From Tricholoma matsutake (lineage: Eukaryota > Basidiomycota > Agaricomycetes > Agaricales > Tricholomataceae), in contig AP026540.1 in NCBI GenBank assembly GCA_026075535.2, forward strand, positions 7,440,001 through 7,504,000: a stretch of 64,000 nt of DNA. The letters run 5' to 3'. Below are positions 32,100 through 43,114 of the stretch, one piece after another; positions within the stretch are counted from its first letter, which is position 1, and every line of letters begins with the position of its first letter. The notes under the pieces were generated by a model. It had not been told where the DNA came from. It did not search any database and saw only the letters and a list, made by a program, of their open reading frames with translations. Both the position numbers and the translations under genes were made by a program.

Positions 32100-33176
32100 T
32101 AATGATACAACCACACTTACTGCGGTGAATATTATTGAATATGACCCCCACGCAGAGCAATGCTAGAGTTTTTGGTGAATGTTGTTCATCACATGATTTC
32201 AAAATCTGCCCACATGGACTACACATTTTCACTCACTTTGTTCTTGATGAAAATATATGCATCTTATGAAAACTACCTGAGATTTGCATGGAATATACAT
32301 CTTATAATTCCTCTACTGTATCGGGTGAAAATTAGCTAAGCTGATGATTACATACTTGCCATTGATGGCAGTGGCTGCTGCAAGCACTGTGGACCTGGCA
32401 TGGTAGGGTTTTCAGCCATTTAAGTGCTAAAATGTGAATTTCCTAACATAAATGGCTGAATTTGGGGTGGATGAATTTGGAATGAATTTTCATCCCATAT
32501 ATTTCAGCCATCCAAGAGATGGAGTTCAAATGTGTTACTTTACAAAATTTTCATAACCTAATGGAATGAAATTTCATTTTACAAGGGGATGAAAAGCAGG
32601 GGGTGATTTTAATCCAAGATGAGGGTATGGATTTTCAACCATCTAACATATGAATTTTCATCAAGTTTTTCAACAATTTATGGGATAATATTTCCTGCCT
32701 CAAAGGTGTGGATTATAGAGTGTGTTTTTCAGCCTGAGATAGAATAGAAATTTCATACCCTTATAAGATGCTTTAGTAGAAGGTAGGTTTCATCCATTAA
32801 AGATTGAATTGACTGTTTATATTTCATGCCCTAAAGAATGTTTTTTGCAGGGAATCTCAGATAATATTTCATACCACAAGAGGCTGAATTTCATTTTGTT
32901 GCCATCTATGCATTGTGGAAGAGTTAAGTTATCCCTACCTGCCCTCATACAATCAGTCACATGACATATCTGGGCTACATATCTATACCTGACATACCCG
33001 ACACATCAACTTCACGTGCAATATCAACCAGGTTCTCACATATTCACACGCCCTTTCTTTCTCTTCCAACGTTTGCAGTGGATGGCACTGCCTCCCTCCT
33101 ACCGCCTCTACCACCACCATACCACTCACCACTTGCACCACTACCACCACCACTCCCCTGCCCACTCCTAAAATGA

Positions 33177-33209
33177 GGTCCAAGAGATGTTGACAACATC
33201 TCTTGGACC
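33177..33209. repeat. Nested hairpin in left arm
   Basis: ggtccaagagatgtt, gac, aacatctcttggacc: 15-bp perfect arms with a 3-base loop, directly followed by acaggtaagt. Confidence 0.9.
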
Positions 33210-33395
33210 ACAGGTAAGTCTTTTTCTTTCTTGTTCATTTTCATTTACTGGTATGTTTTTTTAAAATGTTCTTTGTTGTTTTGTTATAACTGACTCATTT
33301 TTCATTAATGATAGGTTTTATTTTAATCTCTAATGACACCACAGCCCAAAAACCACAACGACAACCAACACAGCCACCACCCAAGTACCACCGCT

Positions 33396-33411
33396 GCGAG
33401 CAACTGCTCAT
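33396..33411. repeat. Central hairpin of the palindrome (TGAGCA family, 6)
   Basis: gcgagca, ac, tgctcat: the axis of the 2.6-kb palindrome is the same hairpin that recurs at 17.5-19.1 kb. Immediately outside are aagtaccacc and ggtggtactt, the innermost bases of the long arms. Confidence 0.85.
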
Positions 33412-33596
33412 GGGGTGGTACTTGGGTGGTGGCTGTGTTGGTTGTCGTTGTGGTTTTTGGGCTGTGGTGTCATTAGAGATTAAAATAAAACCTATCATTA
33501 ATGAAAAATGAGTCAGTTATAACAAAACAACAAAGAACATTTTAAAAAAACATACCAGTAAATGAAAATGAACAAGAAAGAAAAAGACTTACCTGT

Positions 33597-33629
33597 GGTC
33601 CAAGAGATGTTGTCAACATCTCTTGGACC
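33597..33629. repeat. Nested hairpin in right arm
   Basis: Mirror copy of 33177-33209 (loop gtc instead of gac, as expected for an inverted copy). Confidence 0.9.
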
Positions 33630-34706
33630 TCATTTTAGGAGTGGGCAGGGGAGTGGTGGTGGTAGTGGTGCAAGTGGTGAGTGGTATGGTGGTGGTAGAG
33701 GCGGTAGGAGGGAGGCAGTGCCATCCACTGCAAACGTTGGAAGAGAAAGAAAGGGCGTGTGAATATGTGAGAACCTGGTTGATATTGCACGTGAAGTTGA
33801 TGTGTCGGGTATGTCAGGTATAGATATGTAGCCCAGATATGTCATGTGACTGATTGTATGAGGGCAGGTAGGGATAACTTAACTCTTCCACAATGCATAG
33901 ATGGCAACAAAATGAAATTCAGCCTCTTGTGGTATGAAATATTATCTGAGATTCCCTGCAAAAAACATTCTTTAGGGCATGAAATATAAACAGTCAATTC
34001 AATCTTTAATGGATGAAACCTACCTTCTACTAAAGCATCTTATAAGGGTATGAAATTTCTATTCTATCTCAGGCTGAAAAACACACTCTATAATCCACAC
34101 CTTTGAGGCAGGAAATATTATCCCATAAATTGTTGAAAAACTTGATGAAAATTCATATGTTAGATGGTTGAAAATCCATACCCTCATCTTGGATTAAAAT
34201 CACCCCCTGCTTTTCATCCCCTTGTAAAATGAAATTTCATTCCATTAGGTTATGAAAATTTTGTAAAGTAACACATTTGAACTCCATCTCTTGGATGGCT
34301 GAAATATATGGGATGAAAATTCATTCCAAATTCATCCACCCCAAATTCAGCCATTTATGTTAGGAAATTCACATTTTAGCACTTAAATGGCTGAAAACCC
34401 TACCATGCCAGGTCCACAGTGCTTGCAGCAGCCACTGCCATCAATGGCAAGTATGTAATCATCAGCTTAGCTAATTTTCACCCGATACAGTAGAGGAATT
34501 ATAAGATGTATATTCCATGCAAATCTCAGGTAGTTTTCATAAGATGCATATATTTTCATCAAGAACAAAGTGAGTGAAAATGTGTAGTCCATGTGGGCAG
34601 ATTTTGAAATCATGTGATGAACAACATTCACCAAAAACTCTAGCATTGCTCTGCGTGGGGGTCATATTCAATAATATTCACCGCAGTAAGTGTGGTTGTA
34701 TCATTA

Positions 34707-34815
34707 TGTGACCCATATTGTAATTTTGTAGCACAGAAAACTTAACTATTTCTACGAGGCAGACGGACGGACGGACGGACATCCGGATTCTCCAATCCCG
34801 AAATGTTCTCCAAAG
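34707..34815 (-). repeat. Right flank of the palindrome, other half of the dispersed repeat
   Basis: Inverted copy of 15200-15312: tgtgacccatattgtaattt, the GGAC tract and ggattctccaatcccgaaat. Confidence 0.8.
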
Positions 34816-34906
34816 TTGAACACTCGATTTCGGACTCTCCCGAAACTTGCCGAAGTCTGCCGAAATTGAAATCAAACTTGGTATCCCTCAAATCGGTACT
34901 GTGAAG

Positions 34907-35041
34907 AACCCTAATGTTTTAGATTGAATCTATTCACAGATAACGAGTGCATCCATACAAAGCCGTGTCAGGTGATACATGGCGATCTGTATGGAATACG
35001 AGCCTGACGCTGGTCTGCCCAAATTCTTGAGGTTAGGGTTA
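34907..35041. promoter_or_regulatory. Telomere-repeat-like boxes upstream of RPL13
   Basis: AACCCTAA at 34907-34914 and TTAGGGTTA at 35033-35041, 158-292 bp upstream of the RPL13 start codon, in opposite orientation. In several fungi Tbf1 or Rap1-type factors bind TTAGGG-like boxes in ribosomal protein promoters. That this applies here is inference. Confidence 0.4.
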
Positions 35042-35198
35042 CGGAAGTCTCCGGTTTGGTACTGTGCAGCTGTCACAAGCCACATCTAGACTATCCGATC
35101 ACACTGGCGTCCACAACCTTCAAGGCCTCAAGATACACGTACGACGTCCAAATTTTCTTATCGCCATCGTTATTCTAACTGTTCTTTTGTTTAGGTAA

Positions 35199-35975
35199 AT
35201 GGTTAAGCATAACAACGGTCAGCCGTACCGCTGTCTTTCAGTCCCTATCTGAACACTGAAGTGGTTCTGCAGTTCTCCACAGCAACCATTTCCGAAAGGA
35301 TTGGCAGCGCCGCGTGCGCACCTGGTTTGACCAACCAGGACGAAAGCTCCGCAGACGTACAGCACGCAAAAGCAAAGCGGCTTCCCTCGGTGTCCGCCCA
35401 CTCTCCCTCCTTCGTCCTGCCGTGCGCGCACAGACTGTCCGTTATAACCGCAAGCTCCGCGAGGGCCGTGGCTTCACGCTTGCTGAGCTCAAGGAGGCTG
35501 GGATCGGGAGGAAGGAGGCTCGAGGTGTTGGTGTGGTTGTGGACCACAGGAGGAGAAACTTGAGCGAGGAGGGCAAGTTAATCAACGTGGAGCGGCTGAA
35601 GGCTTACAAGACACGCTTAATTGTGTTCCCTCGTAAGGCTGGAAAGTCGAAGAAGGGAGATTCGTCGGTGCGTCTGCATGGATTTATTCGTGGATATCAA
35701 ATTGATATGCTATGATAGGCCGAGGATCTGAAGGCGCAGACAACCCGTGCTCCTCTTCCCCTGCCTTCTATTGCCCCTTCAGAGGTGCCCCGGAAAATTA
35801 CTGTTGAGGAACGTGAATTTGAGGCATACAGAGCTCTCCGTGTTGCCCGCGCTAACAAACGGCATGAGGGTGCTCGCAAAGTGCGGGCTGCAAAGGTTAG
35901 TGATAATGTCTTCACTGTTCTTAACGCTCACACTCCGTACAGAAGGAAGAAGAGGAAGCAGCGAAGAAGAAGTAA
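35199..35975 (+). CDS. RPL13: 60S ribosomal protein L13 (eL13)
   Basis: Component of the large cytosolic ribosomal subunit. Exons 35199-35217, 35273-35667, 35719-35895 and 35943-35975 give 207 residues, the family's usual length. It starts MVKHNNVLHSNHFRKDW and contains RVRTWFDQPGRKLRRRTARK, GFTLAELKEAGIGRKEARG and VDHRRRNLSEEGK. It ends RAAKKEEEEAAKKK. Introns are 47-55 nt with GT-AG ends, and the first interrupts codon 7, a common place in fungal ribosomal protein genes. The palindromic element and its flanking repeat end about 380 bp upstream. Confidence 0.97.
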
Positions 35976-36111
35976 CCTCACATACACGTTATATCTTATT
36001 CTACTTCACTGCAGTCCGTACAAAATGTTGGTGTGATGTCTACCACCCATGATATGCCGTATGAGTTTAGACGAGCATCCATATTTCTAAACTAGTCCAT
36101 GCAATGGAAGC

Positions 36112-37912
36112 TCAGTGGTCCATCTTTTTCAACTGTCCATTTGCCAATTTTTTCTCGATCGCCTCCTTTGCTTCGACATTCGCCACCCTGCCCAGCAGTC
36201 TGACTTGATCAGCTACTCCCATCAACACGCCTATCACCTCGGCATTCCCATCAAGAAAACCAAACTCAGCATAGACAAGACCCTGTTCCTGTGCGAATTC
36301 TTTCACAAAGATACTGGCACGTTTGAGATTGTGTCGCGGAAGCCGGGGGAAAAGATGATGAGTGACCTGGAGATGAAGGCCACCGTGGATAAAAGCAATA
36401 GAAGGGGAGCAAATGACGTCCGTAGTTGTGCGCAATTGTCTATGGGGAAAAGACTCTGTGGTTCCAAGATCAGCTGTTGACATGGAGAAGTGGGACAGGA
36501 CAATCTGTGCATCATGAGTAGTTGGCCTGCGAATAGAAGCCGAGATAACGCACCTGGACATGCAATGGGCTTGTGACGATGTGGCTGACCATGAGATAAG
36601 CGAGAGCCATTTTCCAAGACCCGCATCCATACAAGATGCTTCCATACCAACACCAAAAGAAGGCAAGGCCAATGATCTCTAGAGTCCATGCCCACCGACC
36701 ACCTCTTGAGCGCTTCGTATCCCATGCTTTTTGAAAGAGAAAGGAATACGAGTTGGCGTAGAGGTTGAAACGAGCAAAGGCCATGACAACATAAAAGAGT
36801 TTGTGTTGTAATGAGATGAAAAAGGCAGCAAAACGGTCAAAGACCATAGTGCGCCTGTAGTACGACGACCACAAGGAGGAAAGAAAAGAAGGTGAGATTG
36901 CGAAGAACGGAAGGTGCTCGATATCTGGGTCACTTTGAAAAATTAGGACGAACGAGGTGTTGAGTAGACAAGAAACTCGTACTGGGAAGGGTGGTTGGTG
37001 ACGACTGGAATGCATATGTCAAAGAGATTACTGGAAGGATAGGAAGAATACGCACGATGATGAACATTATGGTTCTGATGAGATGTCAATATGTATATCT
37101 GCAAGTATGAGGATAAAACGCACCTCTACCCACCAACCAATGCTAAGGCCACCAATAAAATTGGCAATGAGGATACCCAATAGCCTGTCGATGGTCCAGT
37201 TATGAGTGACACCCATGTGGCCCAAATCATGGGCTGTGAAGACAAGCTGATGCCACATTAAACCAAGGAAGACGGCGCTAATGATGAGCCAGTTGTGATA
37301 GTAAGCATAAGCAGACAAAGAAGCGAGAAGGCTATAGCGGATAATTTCTGGACCATAACCTGACAGGTATGGAGTTTCGTAAAGGCCAGCATCTACGATG
37401 CGTTTATGAAGCTGCTTGTACGCGCGAGAGTGTTGAACCTGGTCATCGAGAGAGAGGGAAGTTGGGGGAGGTTCAAGAGTAGCACGATCAGGGGCAGTGA
37501 GATCAGTTGGACAGTCCTGTTTGACTAGAAGGATCTGAGAAGGAATGTTGGGGGAAGGATTGAATGCCTGTGCCTCATTGAACCATCTGTCTGATTTGCG
37601 AACCCAACCAGACATTATTGGAGGAACGAGTGGGATCCATACGCCTTGGTCTAGTTGGACGCGACCGATTGAAAAGCGAGATATCAGAGAGAGGGTTTGT
37701 TGTGAATGATAAGCCTCGATTTCATCTGTAGCGTCTCTTCCAACGAAATGAAGGAGAGCCAAAGAGCCTCCAGGATGAGAATCAAGCCATGAAGATGGAA
37801 TTCGTAGGACATTGTCGTGGTATACGATGAGATGTTCACCAGCGAGAATCCTCGCAGCGACTTGTTCTCGAGTAACCATATGGGATGACATAAGCAAGGA
37901 TCTTTCATCCAT
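36112..37912 (-). CDS. Delta-8 sphingolipid desaturase (cytochrome b5 fusion)
   Basis: Front-end desaturase that introduces the delta-8 double bond into the long-chain base of fungal ceramides, at the ER. The 533 residues come from exons 37912-37124, 37074-37056, 37004-36983, 36932-36554 and 36504-36112. It has an N-terminal cytochrome b5 domain with SHPGGSLALLHFVGRDATDE and membrane segments. The three histidine boxes are HDLGH, HNVHH (followed by LVTNHPSHDPDIEHLPFF) and QVTHH. The second box is assembled from a 19-nt and a 22-nt exon. A delta-6 type fatty acid desaturase is the alternative, but the DPDIEHLPF and QVTHHLFPRLPRHN context favours the sphingolipid enzyme. The start may be a downstream Met (residue 8 or 12), because ATG 37912 lies 5 bp from the PAL1 start. 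Confidence 0.93.
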
Positions 37913-37917
37913 TCACC

Positions 37918-39282
37918 ATGCCTGTCCCAAAATCAACTCCTCTTCCTCCTCCTCCTCGCGATCTTACTGAAGCTGTAAGAGATACTGTTACTCTTCGTAC
38001 AGTCTCGGAATCTCCTCGTAATAAAGTCGGTCGAAGTCATACTGCCATGTATATTCATCTGTCCCTACTTCTTGTTTTCAACTTTAACCTTTCCAATTAG
38101 GACTCCTCCTCCTCCTTCTCGCCCTTCGGCTCAGAGGTCTCGATCTCAGGACTCTGCTGTCATCGCTGATAAAGCAAAGTCTTCATCTAAAGGTCGTCCC
38201 AAGAAGGGCTCTCAACATGCTGATGTTATCGACCGTCTCGATTTTACTGGCGTTGGCCCTAGTATGTCCCCTTTTTCTCATCAACCATCATCCTCATCCA
38301 TCCAACCCTTCCAGTGTTTCATCATGATGGTCCTTTTGATGCCTGTGCACCATCCCGTAATCGTCAACGTAACAAGGCACCCATGTTCGCTTGGAGCGTT
38401 CGTCCCGATGACCCCCTCACTCATTCAGAATCCGCCTATCCTGCTCCTCATGCCTCAAAGGCCTTTACCAGCAGTTACATAGATCCTCCGAAGAAGAAGG
38501 TTGATGCCATCGCAGAAGCCTGGGGCATCCACGAGCCAGAACCATACGAAGAATTTTTTGCTGGTGGCGGATCCGGAAGGGCGGATGGTGATACCCCCGC
38601 AAGCTCCATTTACAACGGAAGAGACTCCCACAACTCCCATTCCACATCTCGCAGCACCAACCCTCCACGGCGAACCAAGGATGCCCGCGAGCCACGAGAT
38701 GCTTACAAGGATTACTTAGAAGAGGGTCCCCAACCCAATGCCAATATAACTCGTCCTCGCATCTCCACTAGACGCCCAGCCGCCCCCCCACCCCGACCCA
38801 TCTTCGTTCCCGACGCTGCTGAAGTCGCCGATCCTTCTATCACCCCCCGCATTACTTCTCCTGGCCTCCCAAAGCGCTCCAACTCGTTGATGCATCGCAT
38901 CCGTAAGATGCAACTCATCAGTAAGATGGGTGATTCACCCAGCGGTCCAGACAATGATGAGCCTTCCTCTCCCACCGAACATTCATACCCCGGAAACGCT
39001 CCACGCTCCCCTCGCCCCACCCATCGTCCGCAGAACTCCTTTCTTGGCAGATTCGGAGGTGGTACACGTGGTAACGTTGACAAGTCTGAGCCGTTCGTCT
39101 ACATCGATGCTCTGAATAACAAGGAGCTACCAGCCACTCCCGATGCAGCCGAGGAGTCTTCATTGGACAATTTACCATCAACTGCCTACTCTGAAGGTCC
39201 TGGTAGAAGTGCCTCCCCTGGTCTTGGAAGGAAGACTAGCCTCATAAAGAAGGTCGGCAGGGTGGTAAGGAACCGGTCGTAA
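37918..39282 (+). CDS. PAL1: Pal1-family cell morphology protein
   Basis: Pal1 is a membrane-associated protein needed for polar cell shape and endocytic site organisation in fission yeast. Exons 37918-38048, 38101-38261 and 38315-39282 give 419 residues. The signature follows the second intron: VGPMFHHDGPFDACAPSRNR, then APMFAWSVRPDDP. The rest is Ser/Pro-rich and low in structure, with a basic C-terminus (KKVGRVVRNRS), as in the family. It is transcribed divergently from the desaturase, with start codons only 5 bp apart on this model. Confidence 0.9.
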
Positions 39283-39620
39283 GCTCTGTACATCTCGTGT
39301 TGTATCAGCCCCTTTTTTCATTTTTGGTGTATCGGCTTGTACGTTGTTTGGTGTTCCATGTACCCATTTTTCTTAAGGTTTTCTATTTTATATGTCCCTT
39401 CGATATTACCTTCGTCATCCTGCCTGCATTAACTGATATCACTGTACTCGATCTTCTGGAATGTTTAGATTTACGCTCTTCTTCCACTGTCCTCTGGACA
39501 TGTTCCCTTTTGTATGTACATTACCTTGTACTTTTCTTGTCTCTACCTCTTCTACAAAATATTGCGTGCTAGATATCCTTGAAATGGATTCAGCTGCCCA
39601 GGCGTGCTCCCTGTATATAT
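39283..39620. other. Intergenic, convergent 3' ends of PAL1 and HIS7
   Basis: 338 bp, T-rich, no gene recognised. It contains 3' flanking sequence of both genes. Confidence 0.6.
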
Positions 39621-41327
39621 TTAACCTCTAACATTCACTTGTGCGATCCTCATTGCCTCCTTGACTTCCCTGATCTGTACTTGCTCTCTGTGAAAGATAC
39701 CTGCTGCCAGAGCAGCTTCCACGTTCGTCCTCGTGAAAGCGTCTACAAAATGCTCCGTCTCACCAGCGCCGCTGCTAGCGATGACTGGAATGCGTATACT
39801 CCGCTTGACAAGCCTCAACAAATCGAGATCGAAACCGAGGCCACTCCCGTCTCGGTCAATGCTGTTCAGCAGGATTTCACCAGCACCCAGAATTTCAACA
39901 CCTTGTGCAAGTTCAACCACGGAGACCTGCCGCGATTTTCGTCCGCCCGAGACAGTGCACTGATACCACCAAGCTCTGCCCCGCTCGTTCTCCGGGCTAT
40001 CAGAAGTCCCCTTGACAACCTCATCTCTATAAGGTCCATCGTACGTCTCTGGATCCACATAGACTCTCCGTGGGTCAATGGACACGACGACGGCCTGCCT
40101 CCCGTACGCCTGTGCAATTGTTTCGATTGCACTGGTCCCATCTGCCTTGCCTGTTTCACGCAGTCGCTCTACAGCATACACTGCCTCTGAACCAATGCTA
40201 ACCTTATCAGCTCCGGCACGGAAATAGGCTCCAGCCACTTCAAGCGCACTGCGTTTCGTGCCATCTGGGTCCACCGTATCCTTGATTCCGCCCCCAATTG
40301 TAAGGGGAACGAAAACACACTCGGCAGCTGCGCGCACAACTGCCAGCATAGGCTGATCCCGAAGTGGCGAGTGGCGAAAAGATGTGATGTTGAGGAGACA
40401 TAACTCGTCGGCACCCGAGGAATAATATCGCGCAGCAAGGGCAACGGGTTTGCCGAGATTCCGGACTGTCCCAGCTGTCTTGGCGGTGAGGGCGGGGATG
40501 AATCCGGCCTTCTCCCGGACATCATACTGGTCACCTTTGGTGACCACAAGGTCGCCCTCGTCGTTGGCACGAACATCCATACATACGATGATTCGCTTGG
40601 TTAACATGTGCTTCGGTTTAATCGGTTTACTGATGGGCTGGGGAGGATCGTGATTTACAATAGGATTGCGCAGCCATTCGTCGAGAAGCGCAAGACCCGC
40701 TGCTCCGGACTTTTCTGGGTGGAACTGGGTGCCAAAAACGTTACCTCTCCGAACAGACGATATAAACACTTCATTGCCATACTGAGTAGTTGTATGAGCC
40801 CATATTGCGGCCTGCGGGTCATTTTCCGGATCGTACTTTGCACAGTAAGAATGGACAAAGTAATAGGAAGGGGCATCAGTCCCAGCATCTTCTCGCAAAT
40901 CGACAGAGTTCCACCCCATATGAGGGACAGATTTGTCGGTGTCATCGAAGCGGGTGACGGGGGATGGGATGACGCCTAAACCTAGTAATGGGGATTCGTC
41001 GGAGGACTGAAAAAGGACTTGCATGCCAATGCATATGCCAAAGTACGGCTTGCCTGACTGGATGTATTGACGCAAGGGCTCGAGAAGGCCCCTATTTTGG
41101 AGATGGTCAATGGCAGACTGGAAAGATCCTACCCCAGGAAATATGAGGGTCTATTGACAGAGTAATGCATGACAGGTAGCATAAATGTGAGGATTGGCAA
41201 GACTGACGGTGGCAGAGGCAAAATCGCCTGGATTAGATATCCAGGTGTACGTGTGACGGAGTTTTGTGAGAGAATTTGCGAGACTCTGGACATTCCCAGC
41301 ACCATAGTCGAGAAGATAGAGGCCCAT
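39621..41327 (-). CDS. HIS7: Imidazole glycerol phosphate synthase, bifunctional HisH-HisF
   Basis: Fifth and sixth activities of histidine synthesis: the glutaminase domain supplies ammonia to the cyclase, which makes IGP and AICAR. Exons 41327-41208 and 41150-39621 give 549 residues, like yeast His7 (552). Start MGLYLLDYGAGNVQSLANSL. Glutaminase nucleophile in YFGICIGMQ and HE pair in FGTQFHPEKSG. The cyclase barrel begins KRIIVCMDVRANDEGDLVVTKG and has GGGIKD, SIGSEAVYAV, VVVSIDPRRVYV and ASSGAGETEHF. One 57-nt intron after codon 40. Divergent from the phosphoglycerate dehydrogenase gene, with 106 bp between start codons. Confidence 0.97.
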
Positions 41328-41433
41328 AGTGCTGATGATCTCGAATGCAGTTCGAATTTCTAAAATTTCGATCCTCTTGGGTGCTTGTTTGTAATAAGTC
41401 TATTGCTCCGAACTCATCTTGTTCATCGCCCTC

Positions 41434-42856
41434 ATGGCGTCGAAAGCTGTTTCAGCCTCACCACAACAAAGTTCTATATCCCTCCACGACCACATCCTCA
41501 GCGTACGTCGACATTCCATAAATGACCTTCCGCCACGATTCTTGCAACCAGTAGAAAATGGTGGTGTCCGTCTCCTAATGCTCGAAAACATAAGCCAGGA
41601 GGCTGTCTTTGCTTTCCGAGCATTAGGCTTTCATGTCGACCACTATCCCTCAGCAATGTCCGAGGAAGAGCTTATCCAAACTATTGGATCTTATCATGCA
41701 ATCGGTATCCGTAGCAAAACAAAAATCACCAGTCGCATCATCCAAGCCGCACCCAAGGTATACTTATTTTATTCGACATCTAACGTTGTTTTTATGTTGT
41801 CATTTCTTCTTACAGCTATTGGTCATTGGATGCTTCTGCATTGGCACGAATCAAGTCGACCTAAAAGCTGCAGCTTCAGCTGGCATTCCTGTTTTCAATT
41901 CCCCTTTCTCCAACTCCCGCTCTGTTGCGGAGCTCGTCATGGCAGAGCTCATTGCGCTCTCGCGTCAGCTATTTGAACGGACGTATGAGTTACGCAATGG
42001 AGTTTGGAACAAGCAGTCAAAAGGCTGCTGGGAAATTCGAGGAAAGACGCTTGGCATCGTAGGCTACGGCCACATAGGCTCCCAGCTGTCCGTCCTCGCG
42101 GAGGCGTTTGGACTGCGTGTCCTCTTCTATGACGTGATCAACATCATGCCCATTGGCTCTGCACGTCAAGTCAACGATCTTACCACCCTCCTTTCAGAAT
42201 CGGATTTCGTCACACTGCATGTACCCGAACTCCCTGAAACTACCAACATGATTTCCACACAACAACTCAAAGAAATGAAAAAGGGTGCCTACCTGATTAA
42301 CAACGCACGAGGCCGCGTCGTAGATATTCCAGAGCTCATAGAGGCGCTGAAATCTAGGCATATTGCGGGTGCCGCTATCGATGTGTTTCCATCAGAACCT
42401 GGTGCAAATGGTGCGCCGTTTGACGATAATCTGAACCCGTGGGCTAGCGCTCTGCGAGCGCTTCCCAATGTCATCCTCACGCCTCACATTGGTGGTTCCA
42501 CTGAAGAAGCACAGCGGATGATTGGAGAGGAGGTCGCACAAGCTCTCGCACGCTACCTTGGTTATGGTTCTACCCTCGGCGCGGTTAACTTTCCCGAGGT
42601 CGATCTTCGTACTATTACAGCAACACCCGGGACACAAATCCGGATCTGTCACGTCCACAAGAATCAGCCTGGCGTGCTCAGGCAAGTCAACGAAGCCCTG
42701 TCGCCATTCAACGTGGAGAAGCAGTATTCAGATTCAAAGGGCGATATCGCTTATCTCATGGCGGATATTACAGATGCCGGCAAGGCAGATGTCAACAGAT
42801 TACAGGAGCTGATAGATGCTACAGACGCTAATATCCTCACAAGGTTTTTAATGTGA
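41434..42856 (+). CDS. SER3: D-3-phosphoglycerate dehydrogenase
   Basis: First enzyme of phosphorylated serine synthesis, NAD-dependent oxidation of 3-phosphoglycerate. Exons 41434-41757 and 41816-42856 give 454 residues. Features: N-terminal VRLLMLENISQEAV; NAD-binding GIVGYGHIGSQLS; active-site region YLINNARGRVVDI; DVFPSEPG; and TPHIGGSTEEAQ with the catalytic His. The C-terminal ACT domain (RICHVHKNQPGVLRQVNEAL) is expected to bind serine for feedback control. One 58-nt intron. The upstream in-frame TTG codon is not used as start, and the first ATG is 41434. Confidence 0.95.
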
Positions 42857-43114
42857 TTGCTTTCGTAGACTCGCGTACATTGGAAATTCCTTTCACTTCT
42901 CTACATGTCTACTTAGATCCACTCAACTGGGCCCTTTAGAGCATCAAGTTCCATTCAACAAAACTAGATATTAGCTCTGGCTGTTCTTGCATTATGAATG
43001 TAATATCACAAATTTATGTAAGTTATCGGTAGTTCCATGATCTTGAGTTATCAGAAGGTTCCCGATGATCGATGAGGAATAGCTAGGCAGGTTGCCATAT
43101 AACAAAGGGATCTA
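42857..43114. other. Intergenic, convergent 3' ends of SER3 and RAD51
   Basis: 258 bp, no gene recognised; contains a duplicated taatatcacaaattta-type AT stretch suited to 3' end formation. Confidence 0.6.

Larger units (their letters stand above)
32100..34706. mobile_element. 2.6-kb near-perfect palindrome (foldback element)
   Basis: The left arm (32100-33395) and right arm (33412-34706) are inverted copies with almost no differences seen. They run from TAATGATACAACCACACTT inward to a 16-base centre containing a TGAGCA-type hairpin. Each arm holds a further perfect hairpin (33177-33209 and 33597-33629), CACCAC-rich and AT-rich blocks, and ttcatccc/gggatgaa words. Frames of 60-70 codons occur but are mirrored in both arms and show no family. 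Outside the arms lie two different halves of a dispersed repeat, so this is an insertion rather than a simple assembly fold. Related arm sequence at 26270-26653 shows it belongs to a family. Confidence 0.85.

Noticed and set aside
32961..33845. Open frames of 60-71 codons in the palindrome, identical on both strands
   Set aside because: They are mirrored by the inverted arms, low in complexity (Pro/Leu or Gly/Val runs) and have no recognisable domain; treated as by-products of the repeat.
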